The notes: generated by a model not told the origin, from the letters alone. A DNA stretch of 64,000 bases from Selenomonadales bacterium (GCA_029976065.1 JARKNV010000080.1:1-64000), one strand, 5' to 3'; positions 9,285 to 18,344 are shown, counted from the first letter of the stretch. Numbers and translations are program-made.

Positions 9285-9833
9285 TTACTTTTTGACGCTG
9301 TAAATCACGACCTGCAGCTTGGTCTCCAGCCCGCCACCCGGCTTCATGTTCATCGTCATGGTGGTGACGGAGTTGAAGCGCGGGGCGTCCTCAAGCTGTT
9401 TGAGGAAGCCTACGGTCTGGAAGAAATCCCCCCTGACGAGGATATCGAGCGGCGTTTCCTGGTAGTTGTTCTTGTTCACCTGGGCGGCCGGCTTGACGTT
9501 AAGGAGCTGGACGCCGCTGGCGCGGGCCGCCTTTTCCACGAGGACGAGGAAATCGCTGACACCAGGGCTTTCAGGCAGCATCCGGTCGACGATCCGTCGC
9601 TGGGCGTCGAGCTCGGCCATGTGCTTAGTGGCGTCGGGGTGGGCGAGGACATGGGCCTCGATGGCGTCCACCTGCCGCTTCTCGCTGCGGTACTGGCTAT
9701 CGAGTTCGGCCAGGCGGAGCCGCTGGGGCTGAAAGACGAAAAACCATGCGACCCAGGCTGCCAGCAAAGTGGCCACGGCGAACAGGATCAGCTTATGTTT
9801 GAGGGAGAACTCTTTCGGCAGCGTGATCGCCAC
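9285..9833 (-). CDS. pilO: Type IV pilus assembly protein PilO
   Basis: Inner-membrane component of the type IV pilus alignment complex; PilO pairs with PilN. The protein has 182 residues with a membrane helix near the N-terminus (about residues 14-33), then a coiled-coil and an alpha/beta domain. The start is GTG at 9833 behind a GGGGAGGTAACC site; an upstream in-frame extension overlaps pilN and is not credible. It lies 2 bp after pilN. No pilP or pilQ follows, although a diderm would need a secretin, so that gene must be elsewhere. Confidence 0.88.
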   Translation of the reverse strand: MAITLPKEFSLKHKLILFAVATLLAAWVAWFFVFQPQRLRLAELDSQYRSEKRQVDAIEAHVLAHPDATKHMAELDAQRRIVDRMLPESPGVSDFLVLVEKAARASGVQLLNVKPAAQVNKNNYQETPLDILVRGDFFQTVGFLKQLEDAPRFNSVTTMTMNMKPGGGLETKLQVVIYSVKK

Positions 9834-9835
9834 GG

Positions 9836-10363
9836 TTACCTCCCCTTGATTTTGAGCGTGATTTCGAATTTGGTTGCGGCGGTGGCGAGATCTTTTTCCG
9901 CCTTGACCAGCGCCGGCTCGGCGAACAGGTCGTCCTGCTCGAACTTGCGCATGAAGGTGGCCAGATCGGGATAGCTCTTGACCATGCCCATGAGCTTCAG
10001 GGCGTTTTTGTCGACCGTCAGGTCGGTCAGCCACAGTTCGGGCGGCGTTTTGGCGCCGAGCTGGGTGAGAACGGCGTACCAGGAGGTACGCTCGCGGGTA
10101 AGGCCGATGAGGACGTTGTTCTTGGCGTCGATGCCCTGCTGTTTGGCGTTGGCGGCCACCATTGCGTCGCGGGCCGGACGGAGAAGCTGGTGGCGGTTTT
10201 TCACTTCCTCCAGGCTCTGTTCGGTGTGGGCGAGGGAAAATAAGAAATAGCCCCATACACCGGCGAAGGCTATGACGACGAGGAATATGAGGGCGGAGAA
10301 AATCCGCTCGGTGCGCCATTTGGGCTGACGCTCGGCCAGCGGGAGGAGGTTTATGCGGATCAT
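9836..10363 (-). CDS. pilN: Type IV pilus assembly protein PilN
   Basis: Bitopic membrane protein of the pilus alignment subcomplex. It has 175 residues. The N-terminal MIRINLLP is the conserved PilM-binding motif of PilN proteins. A membrane helix follows at about residues 22-44, then a coiled-coil and a ferredoxin-like periplasmic domain. The start overlaps the pilM stop by 4 bp. Confidence 0.92.
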   Translation of the reverse strand: MIRINLLPLAERQPKWRTERIFSALIFLVVIAFAGVWGYFLFSLAHTEQSLEEVKNRHQLLRPARDAMVAANAKQQGIDAKNNVLIGLTRERTSWYAVLTQLGAKTPPELWLTDLTVDKNALKLMGMVKSYPDLATFMRKFEQDDLFAEPALVKAEKDLATAATKFEITLKIKGR

Positions 10364-11430
10364 GGCTCCCCTCCCCTCATGGCAAGGCCGACGGCCACGG
10401 CGAAACGGCCGCCGAGGCTGCGGACGAACTGGGGATCGAAACCGCCGGCGATGTCGACGCCCGCCAGGGGATCGTGGATGACGACGGGGATGTCGAGCTG
10501 GGTGGTAAAGTAGTGGACGATGTTGTCCAGACTGGCGCCGCCGCCGGTGAGGAAGGCTTTATCGATAATCGCCTCTTTGTTCTGGATGCGGTAATATTCG
10601 ATGGTGCGCTGCGCTTCGCGGGCCGCCTCGGACACCAGCAGCTCGAAGCGGCGATGGACGGCGGAGGGTTCGCCCTGGTCGCCGGGGCGGAGCAGCAGAC
10701 CCCGCTGCCGCTGTTTCAGGCGCTCGGCCTCGCCGCGGTCGAGCTCGAAAGCTTCCATGAGCACCTCGGTGAACCGCTGGCCGCTTATAGGCACGGGGCG
10801 GGCCACCACCGGGGCGCCGTCCTGGAAGATGGTGGCATGGGAGATTTCGGCGCCGATGTCGACAACCAGCGCGTTGGCGGCGGCCGGCAGCGTGCGGTAG
10901 ATGGCGAGCGGCTCGGCGTCGATGGCCACGGGCTGGAGACCGGCGCTTTTGGCGGCGTCCACCAAGGCGTCGACGGTTTCGCGGGGCGCGGCGGCCAGCA
11001 TGACCTTGAGTTCAAGGTCGCTCGCGCCGCGGCCGGTGACCGCGTAATCGTAATAGTAGGATTCGGGTGCGAACGGGACGTATTTCTCGCTGTCCCACTT
11101 CACTGCTTCTTTCAGTTCGTCGGCACTCAAGGGCGGAAAAGATATCTCGCGGATGAACAGGGCCGGCACGCCGATGGCCAGGGCCGCGTCGCCGCCGCGA
11201 ACGCCGCCGGTGGCGAGGGCCTGGCGGATGACGGCCGCAAGGCCCTTAGGGTCGAGGCAGGCGCCGTTTTCCATGAGTCCGGGCGGCAGGTCGACGACAC
11301 CGACGGCCTTTACCAGGGGCCGCCCCTGACGGCGGTCGAGCTGAACGGCCTTGACGGCGCAGGTGCCGATGTCGACGCCGATCACGTTGTCGGTCTTTCG
11401 GGCAAACAGGGTCCGCAGGATGTTGCCCAT
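10360..11430 (-). CDS. pilM: Type IV pilus assembly protein PilM
   Basis: Cytoplasmic actin-like ATPase-fold protein that binds the N-terminus of PilN and links the pilus motor to the membrane complex. It has 356 residues. Phosphate and nucleotide motifs of the FtsA/PilM fold are visible (GVDIGTCAVKAVQ near the N-terminus, VVDIGAEISHATIF in the middle, LTGGGASLDNI near the C-terminus). It is between comFB and pilN in one operon. Confidence 0.93.
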   Translation of the reverse strand: MGNILRTLFARKTDNVIGVDIGTCAVKAVQLDRRQGRPLVKAVGVVDLPPGLMENGACLDPKGLAAVIRQALATGGVRGGDAALAIGVPALFIREISFPPLSADELKEAVKWDSEKYVPFAPESYYYDYAVTGRGASDLELKVMLAAAPRETVDALVDAAKSAGLQPVAIDAEPLAIYRTLPAAANALVVDIGAEISHATIFQDGAPVVARPVPISGQRFTEVLMEAFELDRGEAERLKQRQRGLLLRPGDQGEPSAVHRRFELLVSEAAREAQRTIEYYRIQNKEAIIDKAFLTGGGASLDNIVHYFTTQLDIPVVIHDPLAGVDIAGGFDPQFVRSLGGRFAVAVGLAMRGGEP

Positions 11431-11436
11431 CTTTAC

Positions 11437-11715
11437 TTACTCATCGGCCCGGTGGTGGTGGGGCCGCGATTTGACGAGGATGATGGCGTTGGTGAGCGCG
11501 GCGATGATGTCGACATAGAACTGCTGGTCGAGGGATTTGACCTTGGTGAGCGTCTGGCCCTTGTCGGTCACGACGTAGCGGGGCGGCAGGAAATTGAGCG
11601 CCAGGGCCGCGATGTCGTACTGGCAGTGCTTGCAGTCGCAGGCGTCGGGGTGGTTTTTCAGTTGATCGGGCAGGTATTGCCAGACGAGGGTTTCCATGTA
11701 GTTGACGAGTTCCAC
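11437..11715 (-). CDS. ComFB-family late competence protein
   Basis: Small 92-residue cytoplasmic protein of the ComFB family, first named from the Bacillus comF operon and often found beside pilus and c-di-GMP genes. The family core is visible: CDCKHCQYDIAALALNFLPP followed by RYVV. Three cysteines (CxCxxC) suggest metal binding. The start is a GTG with AAAGGAG upstream. It lies 6 bp before pilM. Its exact role is not known from sequence; a link to pilus or competence control is inferred from family and context. Confidence 0.85.
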   Translation of the reverse strand: MELVNYMETLVWQYLPDQLKNHPDACDCKHCQYDIAALALNFLPPRYVVTDKGQTLTKVKSLDQQFYVDIIAALTNAIILVKSRPHHHRADE

Positions 11716-11736
11716 AGTCCCACACTCCTTTTTTCA

Positions 11737-11764
11737 GGCCGTTGATGAATCCCCAGCTGTGGCG
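11737..11764. repeat. Solitary half of the dispersed repeat
   Basis: The segment beginning GGCCGTTGATGAATCCCCAG closely matches the right-arm complement of copies A and C (GGCCGTTGATAAAGCCCCAT in copy C). No matching second arm follows, so this looks like a decayed or half element between pilD and comFB. The surrounding gap (11716-11859) shows no gene and no clear promoter. Confidence 0.5.
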
Positions 11765-11859
11765 ATTCCTGTGCGGCACGGCAAAATAGGCTTATCTTTA
11801 ATATAATTGGACAAATGCCGCCGGCTACCTGCCAGGGGCGGCGGCGGGCGGGAAAAATA

Positions 11860-12645
11860 TCAGCGGCCGAGGAAGCGACCGACGTACCAGGCGAGAAGGT
11901 CGGGGCCGTAGAGGAGAGTGACGAAGGCGCCGGCGGCGATGAACGGGCCGAAGGGGATGAAATCCTTGCGCCCCCTGAGCCGGAAGAGGAGCAGGACGGC
12001 CCCGCCGGCCCCGCCGATGAGGAAGGACAGGAAAAGGGCCAGGAGGGTTTGCTGCCAGCCGAACCACAGGCCGAGCGCAGCGGCGAATTTGATGTCGCCG
12101 CCGCCCATGCCGCCGCGGGTAACGAGGGCAATGGCGAGCAGCAAGCCGCCGCCGAGGAGGCCGCCGAGGAGCATGGCGAGCGGGTCGACGGGCAGGGCCA
12201 GGAACGAGCCCCCCAGGGGCGCATAGGCGAAGGAAAGGTTTATGGCGACACCGGCTCCGGCAAGCCATACGAGGACCTTGTCGAGGATGAGCTGGTGGTC
12301 GTAGTCGATGAGGGTGATGACGACGAGGAAGGAGGTCAGGACGAGGGCTTTGAGGAGACCAGGCCCGAGGCCGAACACGAAGAAACACCACGCGAACAGC
12401 GCGCCGGTCGCAAGCTCGACCAGGGCGTAGCGGGCGGGAAAGGGCGCGCCGCAAGCCCGGCAGCGGCCGCGGCGGAGGATGTAGCTGAGGACGGGGATGA
12501 GGTCGGCGGGTCCCAGGCGAACGCCGCAGGCACGGCAGTGCGAGGGCGGGCTGACGACCGACTCCCCGGCCGGCAGGCGGTAGACGCAGACGTTGAGAAA
12601 GCTGCCCACCGCCAGGCCGAGAAGGAAGATGATAAAGATTAGCAA
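11860..12645 (-). CDS. pilD: Prepilin peptidase / N-methyltransferase
   Basis: Membrane aspartic protease that cleaves and N-methylates prepilins. It has 261 residues with about seven or eight helices. The N-terminal cytoplasmic loop has the zinc-binding CRAC...CRAC pair required for methyltransferase activity. The catalytic aspartates are in LIDYDH and GGGDIK. It follows the pilin gene across a terminator, so its expression may be lower than that of pilin. It would process the pilin at 12717 and the pseudopilins at 24-25 kb. Confidence 0.96.
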   Translation of the reverse strand: MLIFIIFLLGLAVGSFLNVCVYRLPAGESVVSPPSHCRACGVRLGPADLIPVLSYILRRGRCRACGAPFPARYALVELATGALFAWCFFVFGLGPGLLKALVLTSFLVVITLIDYDHQLILDKVLVWLAGAGVAINLSFAYAPLGGSFLALPVDPLAMLLGGLLGGGLLLAIALVTRGGMGGGDIKFAAALGLWFGWQQTLLALFLSFLIGGAGGAVLLLFRLRGRKDFIPFGPFIAAGAFVTLLYGPDLLAWYVGRFLGR

Positions 12646-12659
12646 GGTTGTACTCCTAA

Positions 12660-12702
12660 AAAATAAATGGAATCAAGGTGGCCAGAAAAACCACCTTGAT
12701 TC
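12660..12702 (-). terminator. Intrinsic terminator after the pilin gene
   Basis: A perfect 12-bp stem (GAATCAAGGTGG) with a T-rich 9-base loop, followed on the minus strand by ATTTATTTTTT. Its place between pilin and pilD would allow pilin to be made in excess while limiting read-through into pilD-comFB-pilMNO. Confidence 0.85.
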
Positions 12703-12716
12703 GCGCCGTTAAAGAC

Positions 12717-13118
12717 TTAAATGTCTTCCGCGCAGAGAGTGCCAATCGCGGCTCGCGGGTCGCCACTCTTAAGAATGATGACATAGCCGCCGGCGGGGAT
12801 AGCGGTGGCGGCAGCGTGTCCAGGCCCTGTAAAATTACCCGTTGGTGCCGTGGGAACACCGCTAGCAAGCTTGGCAGATACCGTGGCAGGAATGGCCCCA
12901 GCCTCGACAGTGTTTCCTTGGGCGACCGCAATAGCGACAGCAGAATCGATAGTGCGCAAATCAGCGGCAATTTTAGCGCCTTTTGCCGCATCGTTGGCTG
13001 AAGCCATTTTGGGAATGGCTATGGCCGCCAGAATGCCGATAACGGCCACGACAATCATAAGTTCGACCAGCGTAAAGCCTTTCTGGGGTTTCATCATATC
13101 ACGCATTTTGATCAACAA
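12717..13118 (-). CDS. Major type IV pilin (class III signal peptide)
   Basis: Prepilin subunit. The cleavage motif is KG|FTLVELMIVVAVIGILA with glutamate at +5, followed by the hydrophobic assembly helix and a short pseudopilin-like globular domain ending in a single cysteine near the C-terminus (LCAEDI). The start is uncertain: GGAGG is 8 bases before a TTG at 13118 (used here), while the first ATG at 13106 is about 20 bases from it. A GTG at 13127 overlaps the ribosome-binding site. It is fourth in the pilB-pilT-pilC-pilin order and is followed by a strong terminator. Confidence 0.92.
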   Translation of the reverse strand: MLIKMRDMMKPQKGFTLVELMIVVAVIGILAAIAIPKMASANDAAKGAKIAADLRTIDSAVAIAVAQGNTVEAGAIPATVSAKLASGVPTAPTGNFTGPGHAAATAIPAGGYVIILKSGDPRAAIGTLCAEDI

Positions 13119-13147
13119 TAGACTCACCTCCTTCCGGAAATCCTGAC

Positions 13148-14377
13148 TTACATTTTCAGATTGCCGACATTGGCTATGACATCAAAGAGCGGCATGAGGA
13201 TGGCGATGATGATCGCGCCCACGACCACTCCCAGCGTCCCGATGAGTACGGGGCCCAAAAGGCTGCTCAGCCGGCTGACGGTGTCGTCGATATCGCTTTC
13301 GTAGAAGTCGGCGACCTTTTCGAGCATCTTGTCGATCTCGCCCGTTTCCTCGCCGACCGCGGCCATCTGCACGACCATCGGCGGGAAGATGCGCGACGAG
13401 CCGAGGGTGGCGGCCAGGCCGAGGCCCTCGCTCACGCCTTCCTGGGCGGCGCCGATGGCGCTGGCCATGCGGCGGTTGCCGGTCGCCTTCTTGACGACCT
13501 CGAGGGCGGCGATGATTGGCACGCCGCCGCGCAGCAGCGTGCTGAGGGTGCGGCTGAAGCGGGCGACGGCGATCTTGCGCCACAGATTGCCCAAAACCGG
13601 CAGCAGGAGCACGAGGCGGTCGGACAGCCGCTGCCCCTGAGGCTGGCGGAGATAGATGCGCAACCCGTAGGCCGCTACGGCAAGCACCGCCACCAGAATT
13701 ATGCCGTACTCGCGGATAAAGCCGCTTACCGCCAACAAAGCGCGGGTCGGTGCCGGCAGTTGAATTTTCATGCTTTCAAACATCTGCACGAAACGCGGCA
13801 GGACGAAGAGGAGGATGAAGGTGACGGCTACGACCGCGAACCCCACGATCACCGCCGGGTAGGTGAGGGCCGATTTGACGTTGGCGGTCAGTTTGCTCTC
13901 CTTCTCAAAGTGGACGGCAAGGCGCTCGAGCACGACGTCGAGGACGCCGCCGACCTCGCCGGCCTCGATCATGCTGGCCATGACCGCCGGGAAGACGCCG
14001 GGGTGGGCCTGCACCGCCCTGGACAGGGTCTCGCCCTCCTGGACCTTGACGAGGATGTCTTTGACCGCCCTTTTGAGACGCGCGTTGTTGGTCTGATCGA
14101 CCATGACGCCAAGGCTGACGGTAAGGGAGAGGCCGGCGTCGACCATGGTGGCGAACTGACGGCAGAATATCGCCAGTTCCTTTACGGAAACCGGGTTGAA
14201 GATATCGGCAAGTCCCCGTAAGGTGGCGCCGTTATCGGCGGCCGGCCTTATCTGGGTGACGAAGTAGCCCTGGTTGCGGATGTACGCCGCCACGGCGGCC
14301 TCGCTGTCGGCGACGAGCGAGCCGGTGAAAAGCTGGCCGGTGCGGTCCTTGGCGCGGTAAGCGAATGTTTTGGACAT
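13148..14377 (-). CDS. pilC: Type IV pilus inner-membrane platform protein PilC
   Basis: Polytopic GspF/PilC-family protein that couples the PilB and PilT motors to pilin. It has 409 residues with two repeated GspF domains (FCRQFATMVDAGLSL in the first, FSRTLSTLLRGGVPI in the second) and three membrane segments. It is located between pilT and the pilin gene. Confidence 0.95.
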   Translation of the reverse strand: MSKTFAYRAKDRTGQLFTGSLVADSEAAVAAYIRNQGYFVTQIRPAADNGATLRGLADIFNPVSVKELAIFCRQFATMVDAGLSLTVSLGVMVDQTNNARLKRAVKDILVKVQEGETLSRAVQAHPGVFPAVMASMIEAGEVGGVLDVVLERLAVHFEKESKLTANVKSALTYPAVIVGFAVVAVTFILLFVLPRFVQMFESMKIQLPAPTRALLAVSGFIREYGIILVAVLAVAAYGLRIYLRQPQGQRLSDRLVLLLPVLGNLWRKIAVARFSRTLSTLLRGGVPIIAALEVVKKATGNRRMASAIGAAQEGVSEGLGLAATLGSSRIFPPMVVQMAAVGEETGEIDKMLEKVADFYESDIDDTVSRLSSLLGPVLIGTLGVVVGAIIIAILMPLFDVIANVGNLKM

Positions 14378-14436
14378 TTCTCCCGTCCTCTTTCGTTAGT
14401 GCGTTGGAAAAGTGCAGTGAAGAGGTGCCGGTTAAC

Positions 14437-15486
14437 CTACCCGTTGAGCAGCTTGGCGAGCATCTCCGGGTCGCTGGCCCGCACGAGCGCCTCGTCGGCG
14501 CTGACCAAGCCGCGGCGGCAAAGGTCGCGCAGAGCGTTGTCCATCGTCTGCATGCCGTTTCTGGCGCCTGTCTGGATGACGGAGGTTAGCTGGTGGGTCT
14601 TGCCTTCGCGGATGATGTTGCGCACCGCCGGGGTGACCATGAGGATTTCGAGGGCGCACACCCGGCCGCCGCCGTCGCGGCGGGGCAGGAGTTGCTGGGC
14701 GACGATGCCTTGGAGGGTAAGGGAGAGCTGGATGCGGATTTGCTGCTGCTGGTAGGGCGGGAAGGCGTCGATGATACGGTCGATGGTCTGGGCGGCGTCG
14801 CTGGTGTGGAGGGTGGCCAGCACCAGGTGGCCGGTTTCGGCGGCGGTGATGGCGGTGCCGATCGTTTCGGGGTCGCGCATTTCGCCCACCAGGATGACGT
14901 CAGGGTCCTCGCGGAGGGCCGCCCGGAGCGCAGCGGCGAAGGAGTGGGTGTCGGCGTGAACCTCGCGCTGGTTTACGATGCTTTTGTCGTGCCTGTGGAG
15001 GTATTCGATCGGGTCTTCGAGGGTGACGATGTGGCAGGCGCGTTCGCGGTTGATGAGGTCGATCATGGCCGCCAGGGTGGTGGATTTGCCGCTGCCGGTG
15101 GGACCGGTTACAAGCACCAGGCCGCGCGGCTTGCGGGCCAGGGTCCTGAGGGTGTCGGGGTGGCCGAGATCGTCCAGGGAGGGCACCTGCTCGGCGACGA
15201 TGCGGACGACAATGGCGGTGGCGCCCCGCTGGCGGAAGGCATTGACGCGGAAACGGCTGAGGCCGGGGATGGCGTGGGAAAAGTCGAGCTCGCCCTTCTC
15301 GTCGAAGGCGGCGCGCAGGCTCTCGGAGGCGATGTCCGCGAGGAGCGCGGCGGTGTCGGCCGGTTTAAGGGGCGGCCGGTCGGTGCGGACGAGGTCGCCG
15401 TCGATCCTGAGGACCGGCGGGATGCCGACGGTTATGTGCAGGTCGGAGGCTTTGCGGGCCACCGCTTCACGCAGGAGTTCTTCCAT
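14437..15486 (-). CDS. pilT: Pilus retraction ATPase PilT
   Basis: Hexameric cytoplasmic ATPase that powers pilus retraction and twitching. The 349-residue protein carries Walker A GPTGSGKSTT, the Asp box, Walker B region DPDVILVGEMRD and the His box HTSDA. The N-terminal PAS-like domain includes DLHITVG. An ATG with GGAGGG upstream is used. A pilT gene indicates retractile pili rather than a purely secretion-type system. Confidence 0.96.
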   Translation of the reverse strand: MEELLREAVARKASDLHITVGIPPVLRIDGDLVRTDRPPLKPADTAALLADIASESLRAAFDEKGELDFSHAIPGLSRFRVNAFRQRGATAIVVRIVAEQVPSLDDLGHPDTLRTLARKPRGLVLVTGPTGSGKSTTLAAMIDLINRERACHIVTLEDPIEYLHRHDKSIVNQREVHADTHSFAAALRAALREDPDVILVGEMRDPETIGTAITAAETGHLVLATLHTSDAAQTIDRIIDAFPPYQQQQIRIQLSLTLQGIVAQQLLPRRDGGGRVCALEILMVTPAVRNIIREGKTHQLTSVIQTGARNGMQTMDNALRDLCRRGLVSADEALVRASDPEMLAKLLNG

Positions 15487-15498
15487 GTGTTCCCTCCG

Positions 15499-17169
15499 TC
15501 ATACGCTGCTGTAAGCCACGCGCATGACTTCCTCGATGGTCGTCAGCCCGGCAAAGGCCTTGGCGATGCCGTCCTCGCGCATGGTGGTCATTCCCTGGCT
15601 GCGGGCCAGGGCGGCCAGTTCGCCGGTGGAAGCCCGGCGGATGATAAGCTCGTGGAGTTCGGGCGTAACCGTCATTACCTCGTGAATCGCCACCCGGCCG
15701 CGGTAGCCGGTGTGGCCGCAACGCAGACAGCCGCTGCCGCGATGGAGAGTGACCGGATCGTCGGGGCCGAGACCGAGAAAATGGCGCTCGGGCGAGTCGG
15801 CGACCGGGACGTATTTCTGTTTGCAGTCGGGGCAAATGACGCGCACGAGGCGCTGAGCGACGACGCCGATTATCGACGAGGCCGCCAGGAAGGGCTCGAT
15901 GTCCATGTCGATGAGACGGGTGATGGCCCCGGGGGCGTCATTGGTGTGGGCGGTGGAGAAGACGAGGTGGCCGGTGATGGCGGCGCGGACGGCGATGTCG
16001 GCCGTTTCGCCGTCGCGGACCTCGCCCACCATGATGATATTGGGGTCCTGGCGAAGGATGGATCGCAGCCCGTTGGCGAAGGTGAGGCCGGCGCGGGCGT
16101 TGACCTGGACTTGGTTGACGCCGTCGAGGCGGTACTCGACCGGGTCTTCGACGGTGATGATGTTCTTGCCGGCGACATTGACGGTGGCGATGGTGGAATA
16201 TAGGGTAGTGGTCTTGCCTGAGCCGGTCGGGCCGGAAACGAGAATCATGCCGTACGGCTGGCGGTAGAGATTGCGGTATTTATTAAGATTATCGGCAGAA
16301 AACCCCAGGCTGTTAATGTCGAGAATTACGACCTGCTTGTCCAGTATTCTCAGCACGGCTTTCTCGCCGAGGATGGTGGGCAGGGTGGATACGCGTATGT
16401 CGATGTCGCGGCCGGCCTCGGTCACTTTGATGCGGCCGTCCTGGGGAAGGCGCTTCTCGGCGATGTCCATTTCGCTCATTATTTTGACGCGCGAGATAAG
16501 CGACGCATGGGTGTGGCGAGGGAAGGTGACGACCTCGCGCAGTACGCCGTCGATACGGAAGCGTACGCGGAGGTTCTTGTCCTGGGGCTCGATATGGATG
16601 TCGCTGGCCCGGTCCTTGACCGCCTGGCTGATGAGCGAGTTGACGATGCTGACCGCCGGTGCGTCGTCCGCCATTTGAAATTCGGAGCCGACGGTATCCT
16701 CCAGGCGGATCCGGCTGGCTGCCTTTTCGACAAGCTCGCGCACGCCGTAGGTTTCGTTGATGGCCTGGACGATTTCGCGTTCGGCGACGATGACCGGATA
16801 AATCTCGCAGCCTGTGACCATGCGAACGTCGTCGATGGCGTAGAAGTTGGTGGGGTCGACCATCGCCAGGGTGAGCTTCTTGCCCTCTTTTTTCAGGGGC
16901 AATACCTGGTAACGTTCGGCGATCGAGGCGGGGATGACGCCGGCGATATCGGCGGCCACGGCGGCGGATTTCAGTTCGACGTGGGGCACGCCAAGCTGGA
17001 ATTCGAGCACTTCGATGATCCCGTGCTCGGTTATGTAACCAAGGTTGACGAGGGTCTTGCCCAGGCGCTCCCCGGTTTTCTTCTGGACGGTGAGGGCTTT
17101 TTCGAGCTGGGTCTGCGTGATCATGCCCGCTTCGACAAGCAGATCGCCGAGTTTTTTGCGGCTTTTCAC
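15499..17169 (-). CDS. pilB: Pilus extension ATPase PilB
   Basis: Assembly ATPase of the type IV pilus. It has 556 residues from the GTG at 17169 (ribosome-binding site AAGGAG, 8-base spacing). An N-terminal MshEN-type domain (about 1-150, with GDLLVEAGMIT), a family that in some members binds c-di-GMP, precedes the ATPase core. Core motifs are Walker A GPTGSGKTTT, DPNIIMVGEVRD and the tetracysteine zinc site CPDC...CLRC. It is first in the pilus operon, directly downstream of a c-di-GMP-II riboswitch, so c-di-GMP may act at both RNA and protein level; the protein-level idea is inference. Confidence 0.96.
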   Translation of the reverse strand: MKSRKKLGDLLVEAGMITQTQLEKALTVQKKTGERLGKTLVNLGYITEHGIIEVLEFQLGVPHVELKSAAVAADIAGVIPASIAERYQVLPLKKEGKKLTLAMVDPTNFYAIDDVRMVTGCEIYPVIVAEREIVQAINETYGVRELVEKAASRIRLEDTVGSEFQMADDAPAVSIVNSLISQAVKDRASDIHIEPQDKNLRVRFRIDGVLREVVTFPRHTHASLISRVKIMSEMDIAEKRLPQDGRIKVTEAGRDIDIRVSTLPTILGEKAVLRILDKQVVILDINSLGFSADNLNKYRNLYRQPYGMILVSGPTGSGKTTTLYSTIATVNVAGKNIITVEDPVEYRLDGVNQVQVNARAGLTFANGLRSILRQDPNIIMVGEVRDGETADIAVRAAITGHLVFSTAHTNDAPGAITRLIDMDIEPFLAASSIIGVVAQRLVRVICPDCKQKYVPVADSPERHFLGLGPDDPVTLHRGSGCLRCGHTGYRGRVAIHEVMTVTPELHELIIRRASTGELAALARSQGMTTMREDGIAKAFAGLTTIEEVMRVAYSSV

Positions 17170-17230
17170 CTTCGGCACTCCTTCGGGGGGACGGATGGGC
17201 GGGCGGCAAGGTATGGCTCCCGCAGGGAAC

Positions 17231-17277
17231 AAAAAAGCAACCGGCAACAGCAAAAAAGTTTGCAAATGGTCGGTTGC
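17231..17277 (-). terminator. Riboswitch-controlled terminator in the pilB leader
   Basis: On the minus strand, GCAACCG (17277-17271) pairs with CGGTTGC (17243-17237), then six T follow. A second small stem (GCAAA with TTTGC) folds inside the loop. The 5' strand GCAACCG is also part of the c-di-GMP-II aptamer core, so aptamer folding and terminator folding exclude each other. Confidence 0.88.
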
Positions 17278-17341
17278 ACTACTGGCTCGGGTTCAGGCAA
17301 GTGCCCAGATTACGCCGTGAACTGTCATAGCTTCCCACTAT
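17267..17341 (-). promoter_or_regulatory. Cyclic-di-GMP-II riboswitch aptamer controlling the pil operon
   Basis: The minus strand contains the class II c-di-GMP aptamer landmarks in order: GTGGGAAGC and TATGACAG, then CTGGGCACTTGCC, then a variable stem, then AGTAGTGCAACCGACC. These match the well-known Clostridium sequences almost base for base. Because the terminator reuses GCAACCG, ligand binding should prevent termination, making this an ON switch for pilB and downstream genes. In Clostridioides difficile, class II switches also activate type IV pilus genes. An inverted repeat GAATGTA...TACATTC precedes it at 17348-17367. The rest of the 17170-17495 gap has no gene. Confidence 0.95.
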
Positions 17342-17495
17342 GTAGCTGAATGTAAAACGGTACATTCGACATAATAAGAAGCACTTCCTGCTTGTTAGTG
17401 TAACTTTATAACAATTTGTTGGAAGAAATTATATTTCGCGATTAATTACCCGTCTTTCCCTTCTTTTCCGCTATCGTTCGTCTGGCCCGGCACCC

Positions 17496-18344
17496 CTATT
17501 TGCCCAGCCCCTTGTCGAGGGCGGCGCGCATCGCTTCGCGGGGTGCCTCGACGCCGGTCCAGAGGGTATAAGCGGCCGCCCCCTGCTCGATGAGCATGCC
17601 GGCACCGCCCACGGTCAGGTGGCCCCGTTCGCGGGCGCGGGCCAGAAACGTGGTGAGCGGCGGCGTATAGATGAGGTCGCAGACGGCCGCGCCGGGGTTC
17701 AGGGCCGCCCAGTCGAGCGGCACTTCCTCGTTGCTGCGGGGATGCATGCCGAGGGGGGTGCAGTTTACAAGGATGTCGCAATCCCCGAGGGCGGCGGCGA
17801 AGGCTTCGCCCGGCCAACCGCAGCCGGTGACGGCGCCGGCGGGAAAAGTGGCGGCAAAGGCGGCCGCTTTGGCGGCGTCGCGGGCGCCGACGGTGACCGC
17901 AGCCGCCCCGTGCTCGAGAAAGCCCCAGGCGACGGCGCGGGCGGCGCCGCCGGCGCCGAGGAGAACGGTGCGGCGGCCGGCGATGGCGACCCCGGCGGCG
18001 GAGAGCGAGTTCACGAACCCCGCCAGGTCGGTGTTATGGCCGATGGCCCGGCCATCCGCGAAGACGACGGTGTTGACCGCGCCGATGAGCTCGGCGCTGC
18101 GGTCGAGCGCGTCCAGGCAGGGGACGATGGCGACTTTGTGGGGCAGGGTGGCGTTGATGCCGACGAAGCCGGCGGCCCTGAGGCCGGCGACGGCCGCGGC
18201 AAGGGCGCCGGGGGGAACGGCGAGGGGTATGTAGACGTAGTCGAGCCCTGCGGCAGCAAAGGCGGCGTTGTGGATGGCCGGCGAAAGGGAGTGCTCGACC
18301 GGCCAGCCGATGACGGCGGCGACCTTGGTTTTGCCGGTGATCAT
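17496..18344 (-). CDS. aroE: Shikimate dehydrogenase
   Basis: NADPH-dependent reduction of 3-dehydroshikimate to shikimate. The protein has 282 residues. Substrate-binding SLSPAIHNAAF, the catalytic lysine in NATLPHK, the Rossmann motif GAGGAARAV and the C-terminal GAGMLIEQGAAAY are all present. It overlaps the nitrilase-family gene by 4 bp and precedes the pilB riboswitch. It is separated from aroCKB by the pilus cluster. Confidence 0.96.
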   Translation of the reverse strand: MITGKTKVAAVIGWPVEHSLSPAIHNAAFAAAGLDYVYIPLAVPPGALAAAVAGLRAAGFVGINATLPHKVAIVPCLDALDRSAELIGAVNTVVFADGRAIGHNTDLAGFVNSLSAAGVAIAGRRTVLLGAGGAARAVAWGFLEHGAAAVTVGARDAAKAAAFAATFPAGAVTGCGWPGEAFAAALGDCDILVNCTPLGMHPRSNEEVPLDWAALNPGAAVCDLIYTPPLTTFLARARERGHLTVGGAGMLIEQGAAAYTLWTGVEAPREAMRAALDKGLGK

